Of a DNA stretch of 64,000 nucleotides, positions 21,653 through 32,442 are shown one piece after another. The number at the start of each line of letters is the position of its first letter. The stretch's first letter is position 1. The notes beneath the pieces are model-generated. The model did not search any database, was not told where the DNA came from, and saw only the letters and a list, made by a program, of their open reading frames with translations. The stretch lies in NCBI RefSeq assembly GCF_010183535.1, contig NC_071331.1:11842001-11906000 (forward strand), written 5' to 3'. The stretch comes from Caenorhabditis remanei. Its lineage: Eukaryota > Nematoda > Chromadorea > Rhabditida > Rhabditidae. Both the position numbers and the translations under genes were made by a program.

Positions 21653-22926
21653 TTTGCCTGTAAATTAAAGTTTGATTGAAGGGTAAAGAAGCAATTGAAG
21701 AAATTTCAACGATAAGTAAATTTCACAATAAAAAAGCAGACAGAATCGATTTTCAAGATAAGAGCGTCTGTCGGTTTTTGGTCTTGACGCACAAAACGCA
21801 ACACGACGCACTACTTTCAATATTTTCAATTTCTCAGAAACTTTCCGTTTTAACTATATTTTTGCACAAAAAGTGTTTTTATTTCAAACTTTATCTCAAA
21901 AAACTGTTGAGTAATGAACGGGAAGTTTTGTGAAGGAGGTGGCCGCGAGACGAGAGAACAAGAATCGATTTTCGGCCGCAGCAGTGTCAGCAGTGTCTCT
22001 CCGCTTATTGATCTCCGGCCGCACCGTTGTGAAGACTAGTTTTTCCTTTTATTTTGCTCATTTTTTGAAAAATTTCAAGAGATTTGGAAAGGAAATCATT
22101 TGAATTGCTATACCGTTTACTTTTCTCACCTAATCTTACAAGTTGTGCTTGATTTTTTCTGAAAAGTTTCTTCATTTTGGTGGCTACTTTTGCCGAAGTT
22201 TGAAATAATTTTAAAATTAAAATTGAATAACTTTCCACGTCAAAAAATAACGACGGAAATCCACGCTGTAAAAATAATTATTTTGAATACAGTAATTTTT
22301 TATTCGCGCCGAAACCCTTCCAATTTTGTCTCTGTTCCTTCAGTCATATGTAGATTTACGGCGAGTCTCAACTTGTCCACCTTTTGGAGACCGTACCGAA
22401 CGGGGAGAAACGAGCGAGTGAGAGAAACGAAACCGGGAGAAACGAAACCGGGAGAAACGAAACGGGGAGAAACGAAACCGGGAGAAATGGCGGAGCGGCG
22501 ATTTTTGGGCAGTACAGGTTCTTAAACTGTGCGCAATGTTTAAGAATATTAATTTAAAAGTTAAATTCACACATTTCATGTGATACAAACATTCTAACGA
22601 AGACAGTGGCATTTATCGCTTTCAACTCATATTTTGTTGATGACCGCCTTTTTTGTCATTTTTCATCTGACAACATTTAGGAACGTTACTTATATCTTTA
22701 TGCAAAATTTCATCACATCTACAGCCCGAAAAACGCCGCACCGCCATTTCTCCCGGTTTCGTTTCTCCCCGTTTCGTTTCTCCCGGTTTCGTTTCTCCCG
22801 CTTTCGTTTCTCTCACTCGTTCGTTTCTCCCCGTTCGGTACGGTCTCACCTTTTGTTTCTTTGCTTAATTTCCGTTCCACTTCCAATCATCTGCAAACAT
22901 CGTTCTAATTTTTAATTCAGTTTCAG
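21653..22926. promoter_or_regulatory. Divergent RNASEK / vha-17 intergenic region
   Basis: 1.27 kb between two divergently transcribed genes whose products both belong to or contact the V-ATPase membrane sector. It includes GC-rich gtggccgcgagacg and ctccggccgcaccg patches near 21942-22025 and a palindromic repeat element at 22387-22847. The tttcag at 22921-22926 immediately before vha-17 ATG is a spliced-leader acceptor. No coding exon seen. Confidence 0.6.
22387..22847. repeat. Inverted repeat with 15-bp internal tandem units
   Basis: Arms 22387-22510 and 22724-22847 are near-perfect reverse complements of equal length (124 bp) around a 213-bp spacer. Each arm contains four copies of a 15-bp unit gaaacgaaaccggga with slight variants. 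It is a foldback-type element: the DNA or RNA could form a long hairpin. No coding ORF is believable; the repeated KPGET peptide in translation is a by-product. Confidence 0.9.
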
Positions 22927-23334
22927 ATGGGTATTCTCATTCCACTCGTCTCAGTCTCCGCCTTCTGGGCTCTCATAGGATTCGGACTGCCATGGATTGT
23001 GCCAAAGGGACCAAACAAGGGTAAGCTGTTCGAAAAAAGTCATGGAAATCAATTATCATTTTGAAACGGCTATAAAAAATTTATATAATTTGAATAAAAA
23101 ACTTTTTACATTTTTTCAGGAATCATCCAATTGATGATCGTTATGACCGCTGTTTGCTGCTGGATGTTTTGGATCATGGTGAGTTTTTCAAAACTTGAAT
23201 GAACATCAATAAATCTCTTCACTTTTTAGGTCTTCCTCCATCAATTGAACCCACTCATCGGACCACAAATCAACGTGAAAACAATTCGTTGGATTTCCGA
23301 AAAATGGGGAGACGCCGTTCCAAACAACAACTAA
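22927..23334 (+). CDS. vha-17: V-ATPase V0 subunit e
   Basis: Exons 22927-23020, 23120-23178 and 23230-23334 encode 85 residues with two membrane spans (LIPLVSVSAFWALIGFGLPW and LMIVMTAVCCWMFWIMVFLH). Subunit e is the small hydrophobic Vma9-type component of the membrane sector of the proton pump. Length and sequence agree with nematode VHA-17. The ATG directly follows tttcag. Two small introns have canonical sites. It is paired divergently with the RNASEK gene. Confidence 0.95.
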
Positions 23335-23744
23335 ACTTTCCGTTTTTGGTTTGAAAATTGTTTTATCTGAAATCCCCTTTCTCTCTCTCTCTCTCACTCT
23401 ATTCTTCATGTGATATTCTCTTTCCTCGTTTCTCAATTTCACGGAATCGTGAAGTTTCATAAAACCTAAATGTTTTCTAAAATGATTGTTTAGTCGCCAG
23501 CGGACATTCCCTTTGCCTTCCCCACTTTCCCCGTTACACTTCTATTTTGAATCTAAATATGTACAGAGCAGAATAACAAGTAGCAAAACTGTTTATCGAT
23601 TATAAACGTTAATTTGAATTAAAATTCTACTGGTTGGTAGATCGACGGAGAAAAGAAAATGAAAAATGTGATTTTCAGATGGAGATGTTTCGAACAGATG
23701 AATGAGCAAAACTGTTTATTTCGACATTAAAAAGATAACTCTAT
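23335..23744. other. 3' flanks of vha-17 and secreted protein gene
   Basis: Contains a (CT)n run at about 23379-23396 in the vha-17 3' untranslated region; otherwise no feature seen. Confidence 0.5.
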
Positions 23745-24643
23745 TCAAATTCCCCGATACTGTGTATCAATCGAGCATTGTTTGTCACAACGAGCGAATT
23801 GTGGAAGAGAATACTGACGGAATGATTCACACCCGTAGTACTTCAACTCATCAGGACATCCTTGAAGAATTGATGCCTTCGAGAAGCAATCCATTCCAGT
23901 TTGAACATAGTTACATCCCTGTAAAAACAAGATTCAGAAAGATGTCTCAATTAGAAAACAACTGACTCGTTTCGGATCTTCTTGAGCATTCAATACAAAA
24001 TCAGTGATACATCCATACATTGTGGCATTCTTTCCATTGTAAATTCTCTGCATACATTGCCAATTGTCAGATGCCACTGAATAAAGGGATGAGACTACTA
24101 ACAGGAAGTATCACTTACAATAGAATCCAGCTCCACATTGATATTGAAGCATACTCATCAGAAATCCATAAGAATATGCTTGGTTTGGTGCAGAGGAATG
24201 AGTCAGAAGGTATCCGATATCAAAACATTCGAAAGTGGTGGTGGAAGCATCCGAAAGACATTGAACCATTGAGTTGTACGCGCTGAAAAGGAGTACTGTA
24301 GTTACGGCAAGTCAGAAATTACTCACTTGCAGACAACATTCAATCCTCTTTCAGCAGCAACTCCTCCATTTATATAAATGTCTTGAATTTGAAGAGTCAA
24401 ACCGAGTGGATTCAACCTGGAACAGCAGAAAACGTACTGAAAATCATGAACTGAAAGCAAAAAACCAACCAATTATAAACTCGATCAATACCCAATTTAT
24501 CAGCAAATTTGTCTTGACAAGCCACGAATTTCGTTGTGTCACACGTGGCATCTACCAGGAATACTCCTGAAAACCGATATTTCTCAGAAAAAATAACTGC
24601 AACACTTACCAATTACTGCTAAGAAAACTAGTTTTCCCAGCAT
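23745..24643 (-). CDS. Cysteine-rich secreted protein, DUF19-like
   Basis: Six exons joined by canonical splice sites, about 222 residues starting at 24643. Residues 1-18 (MLGKLVFLAVIGVFLVDA) are a signal peptide. About 14 cysteines follow in a spacing like that of the DUF19 proteins further right: CNAYNSMVQCL...TTFECFD, then MLQYQCGAGFY, YGCITDF, and GCNYVQTGMDCF...YYGCESFRQY. The shared (T)G-x-C and (Y)GCE(S/N)FR phrases suggest a common fold (DUF19, a nematode extracellular domain). One likely N-glycosylation site (NAT) is visible. Function unknown; probably extracellular. Confidence 0.8.
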
Positions 24644-25162
24644 TTTCTCGAGAAACACAAAATTGAAATTGCCGATTTTCAATTACAGTTCAAACGAAAC
24701 AAGGTGAAAATTCTACATTTCAGCCAACAAGATTATTTTGAGTCAGTTTGTCTGCGTCTCCGGGTTTCATGTTATCACTAGGAACATAATTGATAAGGGA
24801 AATGACAACAGGTAATCGGATTTATTAGCTCGAAATGTTGAAAATGGAAACACCCAAGCGAAGGATGTAGAATTAAAGATAAATTTCTTAAAAAATGAAA
24901 ACAGTCCGGTTCAACTGATAGAGTGTGTTCAACCAGATTCTGCAGTTTTAGATGAAGTTCTAACTTCTTAGGATTCTGAAAACCTCTTTAAATTCTTTTT
25001 GTCTCGTAGAGTCCAACTAACCGAGCCATATGGCTGCCCTTCTTCAGCTGTCCCCTCGTATTCTATTTGCATTCTCCGAACCATCTGCATTCCTATTGAT
25101 TGTCCTCTTGCTTTCCATCAACGTATTTTCTTCTCTAGTTTTATATTTCGCTTCGGATAGAA
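24644..25162. promoter_or_regulatory. Divergent upstream region with upstream ORF
   Basis: Lies between the secreted-protein gene and the gene starting at 25163. It contains an upstream ATG at 25030 opening a 48-codon hydrophobic frame (LLQLSPRILFAFSEPSAFLL onward) that ends just past, and out of frame with, the 25163 start. Confidence 0.4.
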
Positions 25163-26465
25163 ATGGATTCCAGTAAAAATCCTATAGGGTTAGTTAAACA
25201 AATTTTCGGATTTAATTCAGTTTTTAAAATTCTACTTCAGTCCAGCAGATATTGATTCAAGCAATGAGACATCAATCAGCGATAACTCGAAAAACAATAA
25301 TCAAATGGTAAGTTACTGAAAACTTCTTAACTTCAAAACTTCCTCAATGTCTCATTTACCATCGTCATAAATTTATATTGGTCTTATAGTAAATGTCTAG
25401 ATCTTTCTTGTTCTTTGGCAGCTATTGTTTTAATTGGACTCCGGGGTTTCAAGATATTCGTCTTTAACATGTAGAGTTGAGAAAGTGCAGAGAAGGCAAA
25501 GAACTCCCTATCTTTGAAGATTCGTATCACAAAAAATCATATTTTTAAAGCATACTTTAAATTTTAATATATTCCAGACTGTTTCTCCACATCTTCCTGA
25601 AAGTGCTACAATCCCTCTGCCAAAACTAAATTACTGGAATGCAGCCATTCAATACATTCAAATTATGCACAACATTGATGAGAGGGAAAAACAGAGATAC
25701 CTGAAATTTGTTGGAAGAATGTTAGATTTGGAAGAAGAAAGAGAGGAGGAAAGGGAGATGGAGAGGCGAAGAACTCTTATAGCGAATAAGAGCAAGGAAG
25801 TGAGTTTACAAAATGGTCTCTCTAGATCAAAAATATAGTTGTCAATTTTTTAAACCTTTCTTAGATATATCTTAAAATCTAAGAAAGGTTTAAAAAATTG
25901 CCAACTATCACAATGTAGCCATGTGTTGAAACTACCATGAATTTGAAAAAAGTCAGACAATATAAAGTAAAGTTATAAGTTTACCAATTTTCCATCAGCA
26001 TTTTCAAGCCTTATTGAAACTTTTTTCCTAGTTAGAGATATAAATATAGATATTGCTTGCCAAGTTCAACTTAGGTACTATTTAAATAAGTTTCAGAGTC
26101 ACGACCCACTAAAAAAGAAATTCCAAAAATGTCTCCTCCGGTACGACAGCTATGTTTCTCGATGCAATCGTCTGAAAGTACATGAACCAAATCTCAAATG
26201 GCAACCAACTGATGAAATCGAGAAAGAGTTGGAAGAATATCAAAGAATAGAACAATTCGATGATTTCTGGAAAACACTTCGAGAGATGGAATCGAGAATT
26301 TCTCGTATTGAATCCAGATACTTTCCATTTCAAGTGGTAGTTCATCGTAAAGATTTTAGAGAATTCCTTCAGGACACATGGAATACTCTCAAGAAACCAT
26401 TTGTATTTGCTAAAACTAAAATCTGTAATTGTTTGAAGAATGTGTCATCGAAGGAAAGTCAATGA
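25163..26465 (+). CDS. Uncharacterised charged helical protein
   Basis: Exons 25163-25188, 25241-25307, 25578-25799 and 26097-26465 encode about 227 residues. There is a Ser/Asn-rich N-terminus, then a strongly charged helical stretch (LDLEEEREEEREMERRRTLI) likely to form a coiled coil, then Trp/Phe-containing helices (QFDDFWKTLREMESRISRIE) and a Cys/Lys tail. No signal peptide in this frame and no family recognised. Exons are joined in frame by canonical sites. Intron 3 holds a 31-bp hairpin. The 5' end is uncertain because another ATG lies upstream in a different frame. Confidence 0.6.
25837..25908. repeat. 31-bp intronic inverted repeat
   Basis: Arms 25837-25867 and 25878-25908 are reverse complements with one mismatch around a 10-nt loop, inside the third intron of the gene at 25163-26465. 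It would form a strong hairpin in the pre-mRNA. Confidence 0.85.
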
Positions 26466-26633
26466 AAACTTCATCTTTGAAATTGGTAATGGAGGTGAAG
26501 AATGTTCTGACGGAAGAAAAGATAAGGTACAGAGAACAGCGAAGCGTCATTACGCTTTAATAAATATGTAATAGTCAACTCCGAACCCAATCATCTTCAT
26601 TCAATAAACACATTAATGTTATGCTAGTTATAC

Positions 26634-28128
26634 TTATTTAGGTTTCGGTGTGACTGCCTTCTTCAATGGTCCTCCTTTCTGTTTCTTGACTGGAGTGCTT
26701 GCGATCTCCTCACAAGTTGTCGTCGACAGTGTCCCCGCTTCATCCTTGTTCTTCTTGCTATCCACACTCTTCTTCTTCTTATCCTTCTTATCCTTACTCT
26801 TCTTCTCAAGTTCAACTTGCAGAATACTCCACTGATCTTTCTTGAAATACGTAGAAACTTCAGAATATTCCCAAGCAAACAGATGGCGACGTTGATCAGC
26901 TTGTTCTTTCTGAAACACAAATCGGTCTTGTTCGTGTGACTTCTCACACAGTCATACTCACCCATCTGGCATAAGAAGCCATCTGTCTAGTCTCCCAATC
27001 ATATGGATCTAACCACGAGCATCCACTACTATCATACACAGATTTAAAGGCGTTATAGACAGTTTCATAGTTTGGGTATGAGTAGAAGTTCCCACTTCGA
27101 AGCATTTCTTCAATTGGATCGAACGAATCTGAAAATAGGAATCAAATTCAGATTTTCTCGTTCAGAACAAACAAACCATTATCAAAAAGAGTTTTGAGTT
27201 TCGTCTTCAGCTTGACCTTCTCCAGTTGTTTTCCCTCTAAATGAGACCATGGAAGTGGTTTGACCAACTCTGCGATCATGTACATCAGAGACCAAATGTC
27301 ATCGAGTCTTCCCTGAAACAAATTGAAATACTTCGATCTACAAGGCATTCGACTAACCAAATCCACCATATTATGAGCATTTGGAGAAGTATAAACTGGA
27401 GTTCCTTTCAACGAATCAATCGATTTCTTGAATGGACGAAACTCCAAATCATTCGGTTGACTTGCATTCACCGGACCACCCTTTTTGGTGCGAACGAATT
27501 TTCGAGAGATTCCGAAATCGATCAGATGGAATACTCGATTTGTCAGTATCTCTGAATCAGAGTCTCCAATCACAAAATTTGATGGTTTGATGTCGTGATG
27601 AAGTATTCCACAGTCATGCATTTGTTTCACACTGAAAATGAGCAAGGGAACAATTACTAGTATATTCAAGTGACCCAACTCACACATAGAGACACTGAAT
27701 TCCAATACGAGACCATGTTCCATTCGAGCATGAATTCGGATTACTACTCTTCTGTCTTAATTTCTTCAAGTTATCCCCGAGAAGTGTCATCACCAGAATA
27801 TGAAATTTGCATTCCATGCCTCCTTTCGAGAACGTCGGAAAGTATTTCGCATTTTGTCGATTCAACTCCAGCATTATCTCCATCTCTTTTTTCAGTGTTG
27901 AATGTGCTCCGTCTAGACGTTTCGGTTCGATTTTCATCGCATATTTTTTCGAGTCTTTTGTGACTTTGAACACTTGACCATACGCACCTTCATCAATTTT
28001 CTCGACTACTTGGTACCCGCTTATCCTGGAAATTCCGATAGTTTGTGTGTCTTGATATGCGATGAAACTCACTTGTCATCTATTGAGACAATGATCTGCT
28101 CAACTGCATCTGACATGCTGTCCGCCAT
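26634..28128 (-). CDS. CK1/TTBK-like protein kinase
   Basis: Multi-exon gene encoding about 413 residues, starting at 28128. Kinase landmarks in order: glycine loop IDEGAYGQVFKV, lysine in KKYAMKIEPK, catalytic loop LHHDIKPSNFV (HHD instead of HRD), FHLIDFGISRKF (DFG) and GTPVYTSPNAH, then DDIWSLMYMIAEL. The layout matches the nematode-expanded casein kinase 1/tau-tubulin kinase-like group, and catalytic residues are present. After the kinase domain is a Lys-rich tail (KKSKDKKDKKKKSVDSKKNK) that could bind nucleic acid or target the protein. Many such kinases in Caenorhabditis are sperm-enriched; that is a family tendency, not visible here. Confidence 0.88.
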
Positions 28129-28369
28129 TTTTGATAAAATAAATTTAAATATTCTTGGATTGATGGGAAGAGAATGATCGATGATGTGGCCAGGGCATGT
28201 GTAATTTCACGCGTTTATACCAAGAGAATGACACGTATTCAAACTGAAAACATTATCCGCGTGTTTTTTTTTGGCTTGTAATTGGTAATAGTTGTTTTCC
28301 TGAAGAGTCTACTGAAATTGGGTTGCAATAAATGTTCATTTAAAAGAAAGAAAACACGAGAATTGAGAA

Positions 28370-29295
28370 TTATTTTCCGATGGTACACTTGAGTCCTGGG
28401 CAAGCTTTGGCGAAAGTGTAACGGAAGTTCTCGCATCCATAATGTCCGGCCTGAGAATGAGAAATATGAGTTAGTTTGAAATCGAAAAGTAAACTAACAG
28501 ATGCATCTCCAGTTGAGTTACTGTAGACAGTGTTCAAGCAGTCTCCAGTTTGTTGAACAGATCTGAAGAATAGAGAGGAAAATTAGATATTTGGATATGT
28601 TCTTACGAGCAGAAGTGGACGGTGGAGACGGTTTGATTGAAGGTGTTGACACAGTTTCTGTAGGGAGTGGAGGTGGGAATGTCATCAAAGTTGTTCCATT
28701 GGTTGATTGTTTCTGAATATCTATTGAGAATGATGAATGAATGGAATGAGCTCTCACCTTGATATCCTCCTCCACAAATCCATTCGAGTCCACGGAAAGT
28801 TCTGACGTAGTCGAATCCTGGGAATGATTGTATGATTGAATGAATATGAAAAGAGACTTACCATTGGAAGAATCAGTGTTATTACTCTCAAGACGAGTAT
28901 GAAGATTCATGCAAGTGTAGTAGGTGTGTCCCAAGCAGTGATAGAAATTGGTACGGGCTCTGCAGATCTTGCTCAGTTGAGTCACATTCGAATTCAAATA
29001 ATTCTGAACTGTTTCGAAGATTTGAGTTCCATTACTGTAGCTGACAGAAGAGTTCAATCCGAAGTTTTGATTGAACGAGTACTGTAATGAATATTGGATT
29101 GAGAACTGGAAGGGATGAATTCTGAAATACTTGACAGTAGTTCAATTGAGCCAGATTACAACTCGTATCATTGTTTGTTGGTTTCTCCAGTTGAGCAGTA
29201 AAATTAATGAATTTCTCAGACAGAGAGAATGGAAGAAGGAAGTCGGAACGAGAGAAAGCAACGAACACAAGAAGAGCAATCACGGCCGAACGCAT
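28370..29295 (-). CDS. DUF19 secreted protein, left inverted copy
   Basis: Six-exon gene of 926 bp encoding about 231 residues, a mirror image of 30224-31149 with the same exon lengths. The signal peptide is MRSAVIALLVFVAFSRSDF. The cysteine framework includes TSCNLAQLNYCQ, CRARTNFYHCLGHTYYTCMN, FRGLEWICGGGYQ, QQTGDCL and YGCENFRYTFAKACPGLKC, typical of the nematode DUF19 extracellular domain. Several N-x-S/T sites are present. The start follows gaatttcag by one base, a good trans-splice acceptor. Function unknown; likely extracellular. Confidence 0.85.
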
Positions 29296-29647
29296 TCTGA
29301 AATTCATTGGTTTTTTGGTCTGACTTCAATAGATTTTTTTCTGATAAGACTGTGATAAGAAAAGAAAGTTTTAAAAGATAAGAAATGAAATCATGATGAA
29401 TACTCCCTTCAACTTCTCTTTTATAAAAACTGAATTCGTGATAATTATGATGTTTCCTCGGGTGCAAATAAATGGAAAAAAGATAAGTAAATGCTGTACG
29501 AGACAGTTAAAGAAAGTGTGACAACTAATCTATCTGATAAGATCGAAAAGTACCGAAATGTTATCTGTTTGTGGTTTGTAAAGGCTCAAAGGATCGATTT
29601 CCTTCTGGTTAACGCCCTAAAAAGAATCATTTTGGGTGGAGCTGGAA

Positions 29648-29830
29648 TCAATTAGTCACAGAATCATGATGATTTATTCCTAGAGTTTGCAAAATCAGAT
29701 GAAGAACGGTAGGGTCCACACCCCTTTGAACACAATGTAGCATCTGTGGAAGTGGAGGTATAAAAGGGAAACCTTCGGAGACATAATCAGTATCATCTTC
29801 TCCTTTTCTATATGGTGAAGGTTGAGACAT
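29648..29830 (-). CDS. Small ORF resembling the MOZART1 core
   Basis: Sixty codons from an ATG that follows aactacag, ending in TGA at 29648-29650. The second half reads PQMLHCVQRGVDPTVLHLIL, then QTLG. This fits the core of MZT1/MOZART1, the gamma-tubulin complex adaptor (pattern L-x5-C-x2-G-[IV]-[ND]-P-x2-L-x2-[VL]-I-x2-L). The preceding helix of MZT1 is not obvious; the N-terminus is instead acidic and Pro-rich. A stronger acceptor (tttttacag, about 29875-29883) lies upstream in an open frame, so this could be the last exon of a longer gene or a truncated paralogue. It sits in the spacer of the DUF19 inverted duplication. Confidence 0.4.
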   Translation of the reverse strand: MSQPSPYRKGEDDTDYVSEGFPFIPPLPQMLHCVQRGVDPTVLHLILQTLGINHHDSVTN

Positions 29831-30223
29831 ACTGTAGTTATAACTTCGTACTTCTTCATGAGTTTCAACCAAGGCTGTAAAAAATCGCGGCCGGCCGAGG
29901 CTTTTTTTCCTGAAAATCTCAAACAGCCGCGGCTTTCTAGAGTTTCAAGGGAAAACATGACTTGATATACTTTTGACTTTTTAGTGCCATTTTGGCGACC
30001 AGGGTTCGACCTCCACTGGTGTTGTCACAATTTGAATTCGCTGAAAGATTAGCATCTTTTCTGTAACACTTCAGCTGATCAATTAGCATTAACAGAATAT
30101 TAAAAAACCTCAAGTATCTCTAAATTTCCTAGTTTTACTCTCTTAAACATTTATTCGAATTTATGAGATGCCTCAACGAAATCACTTTCTTTCAGTAACA
30201 AACCGAAAACTACCAATTTCAAA

Positions 30224-31149
30224 ATGCGTTCGGCCGTGATTGCTCTTCTTGTGTTCGTTGCTTTCTCTCGTTCCGACTTCCTTCTTCCATTCTCTCTGTC
30301 TGAGAAATTCATCAATTTCACTGCTCAACTGGAGAAACCAACAAACAATGATACGAGTTGTAATCTGGCTCAATTGAACTACTGTCAAGTATTTCAGAAT
30401 TCATCCCTTCCAGTTCTCAATCTAATATTCATTACAGTACTCATTCAATCAAAACTTCGGATTGAACTCTTCTGTCAGCTACAGTAATGGATCTCAAATC
30501 TTCGGAACTGTCCAGAATTATTTGAATTCGAATGTGACTCAACTGAGCAAGATCTGCAGAGCCCGTACCGATTTCTATCACTGCTTGGGACATACCTACT
30601 ACACTTGCATGAATCTTCATACTCGTCTTGAGAGTAATAACACTGATTCTTCCAATGGTAAGTCTCTTTTCATATTCATTCAATCATACAATCATTCCCA
30701 GGATTCGACTACGTCAGAACTTTCCGTGGACTCGAATGGATTTGTGGAGGAGGATATCAAGGTGAGAGCTCATTCCATTCATTCATCATTCTCAATAGAT
30801 ATTCAGAAACAATCAACCAATGGAACAACTTTGATGACATTCCCACCTCCACTCCCTACAGAAACTGTGTCAACACCTTCAATCAAACCGTCTCCACCGT
30901 CCACTTCTGCTCGTAAGAACATATCCAAATATCTAATTTTCCTCTCTATTCTTCAGATCTGTCCAACAAACGGGAGACTGCTTGAACACTGTCTACAGTA
31001 ACTCAACTAGAGATGCATCTGTTAGTTTACTTTTCGATTTCAAACTAACTCATATTTCTCATTTTCAGGCCGGACATTATGGATGCGAGAACTTCCGTTA
31101 CACTTTCGCCAAAGCTTGCCCAGGACTCAAGTGTACCATCGGAAAATAA
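30224..31149 (+). CDS. DUF19 secreted protein, right inverted copy
   Basis: Exons 30224-30388, 30438-30657, 30702-30761, 30807-30912, 30957-31020 and 31069-31149 encode 231 residues. It differs from the left copy by only a few substitutions (for example NSTR where the left has NSTG, removing nothing essential). Signal peptide and cysteine pattern are as in the left copy. The bases before the start read aatttcaaaATG instead of the left copy's aatttcagaATG, so the near acceptor is lost. The closest upstream acceptor is ctttctttcag at about 30185-30195. The gene is otherwise intact. Confidence 0.85.
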
Positions 31150-32442
31150 TTCTCAATTCTCGTATTTTATTTCTTTTTAATGAACATTTATTGCAATTCT
31201 GTTCTTGACACCCAAACGAATCTTCATCCACTGACCTTTTCTGGGATAATTAGACCTTAACATCTCTGTTACTCCTAACCCATTGTTGACGACTGCGCAG
31301 AAAAAGCTCAAACGAGTCTGTATGAGTTGGTATTAGGAATAATAAGTACCCAACCCTTTCCAAGAATAATCAGACATATTTTGTAAGGCTCCGCCTCCTT
31401 CTGTCTGAAAACCAATTTTCTTAAAGAAAAATTGAAAATAATGATGTGCTTTCAGCAAAATGTTTTTCGAAATGGCTTAGTTGAGCTATTTTAGCTAAAA
31501 ATATTCGAAAAATTTAGTGAACTGATTCAGAAGTACGAGTAGTACGCTTCACCAACCTATAAAATAACAAGAGAATTTGGTGATGTTGATTTCATACTTC
31601 CTACGAAAAAGGCGAATTCCTGAAACATCTGGAACAAAGTGAGAGAATTTGCTTGTGAGAGAGATTGTGTAGTGGATGTGGGTTGAATCTAGGTCTCACC
31701 TCAACGCTCCCAAACAAGTCTGAATTATTTTGTCACAAGTAATCAACAGTAGATAGATTGCACAGTTTTGAGTCAAGTTTCGGTCAGTAGAAAATTGAGA
31801 ATATTCTCCCTATTTTAATGATCTTCTCATTTGTTTAGAGTCCGGCATCAAAGTATTGTTGCTTAGTTCAAATGTTTTTATTGCTTCTTTACATATAATC
31901 AGTATTGATTGATTTAATTTCAAATAGCTTACCAATTCTCGTCAACACTTTCTTGGAAAAAATGAAGGAAAAGAATGGTACCAAAAAAGGACTTTTTGCT
32001 GGGTATACGGCTGATAGTGAGTTTTAGCAGGAAGGAGACGGCAAGACACCAGTATAATCATAATGAGTTGTAAGTATTAACCAACAATATTTCTCATTAT
32101 GGGAGTTATTATCTTTTAAGAAATTTAATCTCAAAAATTATCCGAGAAAGAAAGAAATTTATGACTCAACCCAATATAACTGAATTCTGAGATAGATGTT
32201 TGTTTTTTGCCCAGTACAGATGAAAAAGACTAATAATGTTTTGAAGTTGAGAATCAGAGAAGTTAAATTTATAATTATTACAGTTTTTCTCAGTTTCAAC
32301 AATGTATTTCGTTTCGATAAGAGCACCGCTAAAACAATAAAGCAATGACAAAATAACGCCCAAATTTATTCGTTTCAACTGTAATACAACAAATTCATTC
32401 ATAATCCGAAAGAAAAGAGAAAAAGAGAAGAATAAGACAAAT
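31150..32442. other. No gene recognised between DUF19 genes
   Basis: AT-rich sequence. Near 31385-31395 is an aaggctccgcc motif resembling the TIR ends at 6250 and 9815, perhaps a remnant of that element family. A minus-strand frame at 32166-32567 overlaps the last exon of the next gene in the wrong frame. Confidence 0.45.

Larger units (their letters stand above)
28322..31195. repeat. Large inverted duplication of a DUF19 gene
   Basis: Left arm about 28322-29300 and right arm about 30215-31195 are near-identical reverse complements covering the whole gene and 3' untranslated region but ending just before the start codon. The spacer is about 910 bp. The two coding regions are exactly equal in length including introns. 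Confidence 0.9.

Noticed and set aside
22379..22612. ORFs encoding repeated KPGET / FRFSR peptides
   Set aside because: They are translations of the 15-bp tandem repeats in the palindromic element, occur on both strands, and show no splice or start context.
22387..22847. Short direct repeats that might be taken for a CRISPR array
   Set aside because: Units are adjacent without spacers, the arms are inverted, and the genome is nematode.
29985..30030. tRNA-like GGTTCGACCTC T-loop
   Set aside because: No matching acceptor, D or anticodon stems upstream within 75 bases; likely chance or a decayed repeat.
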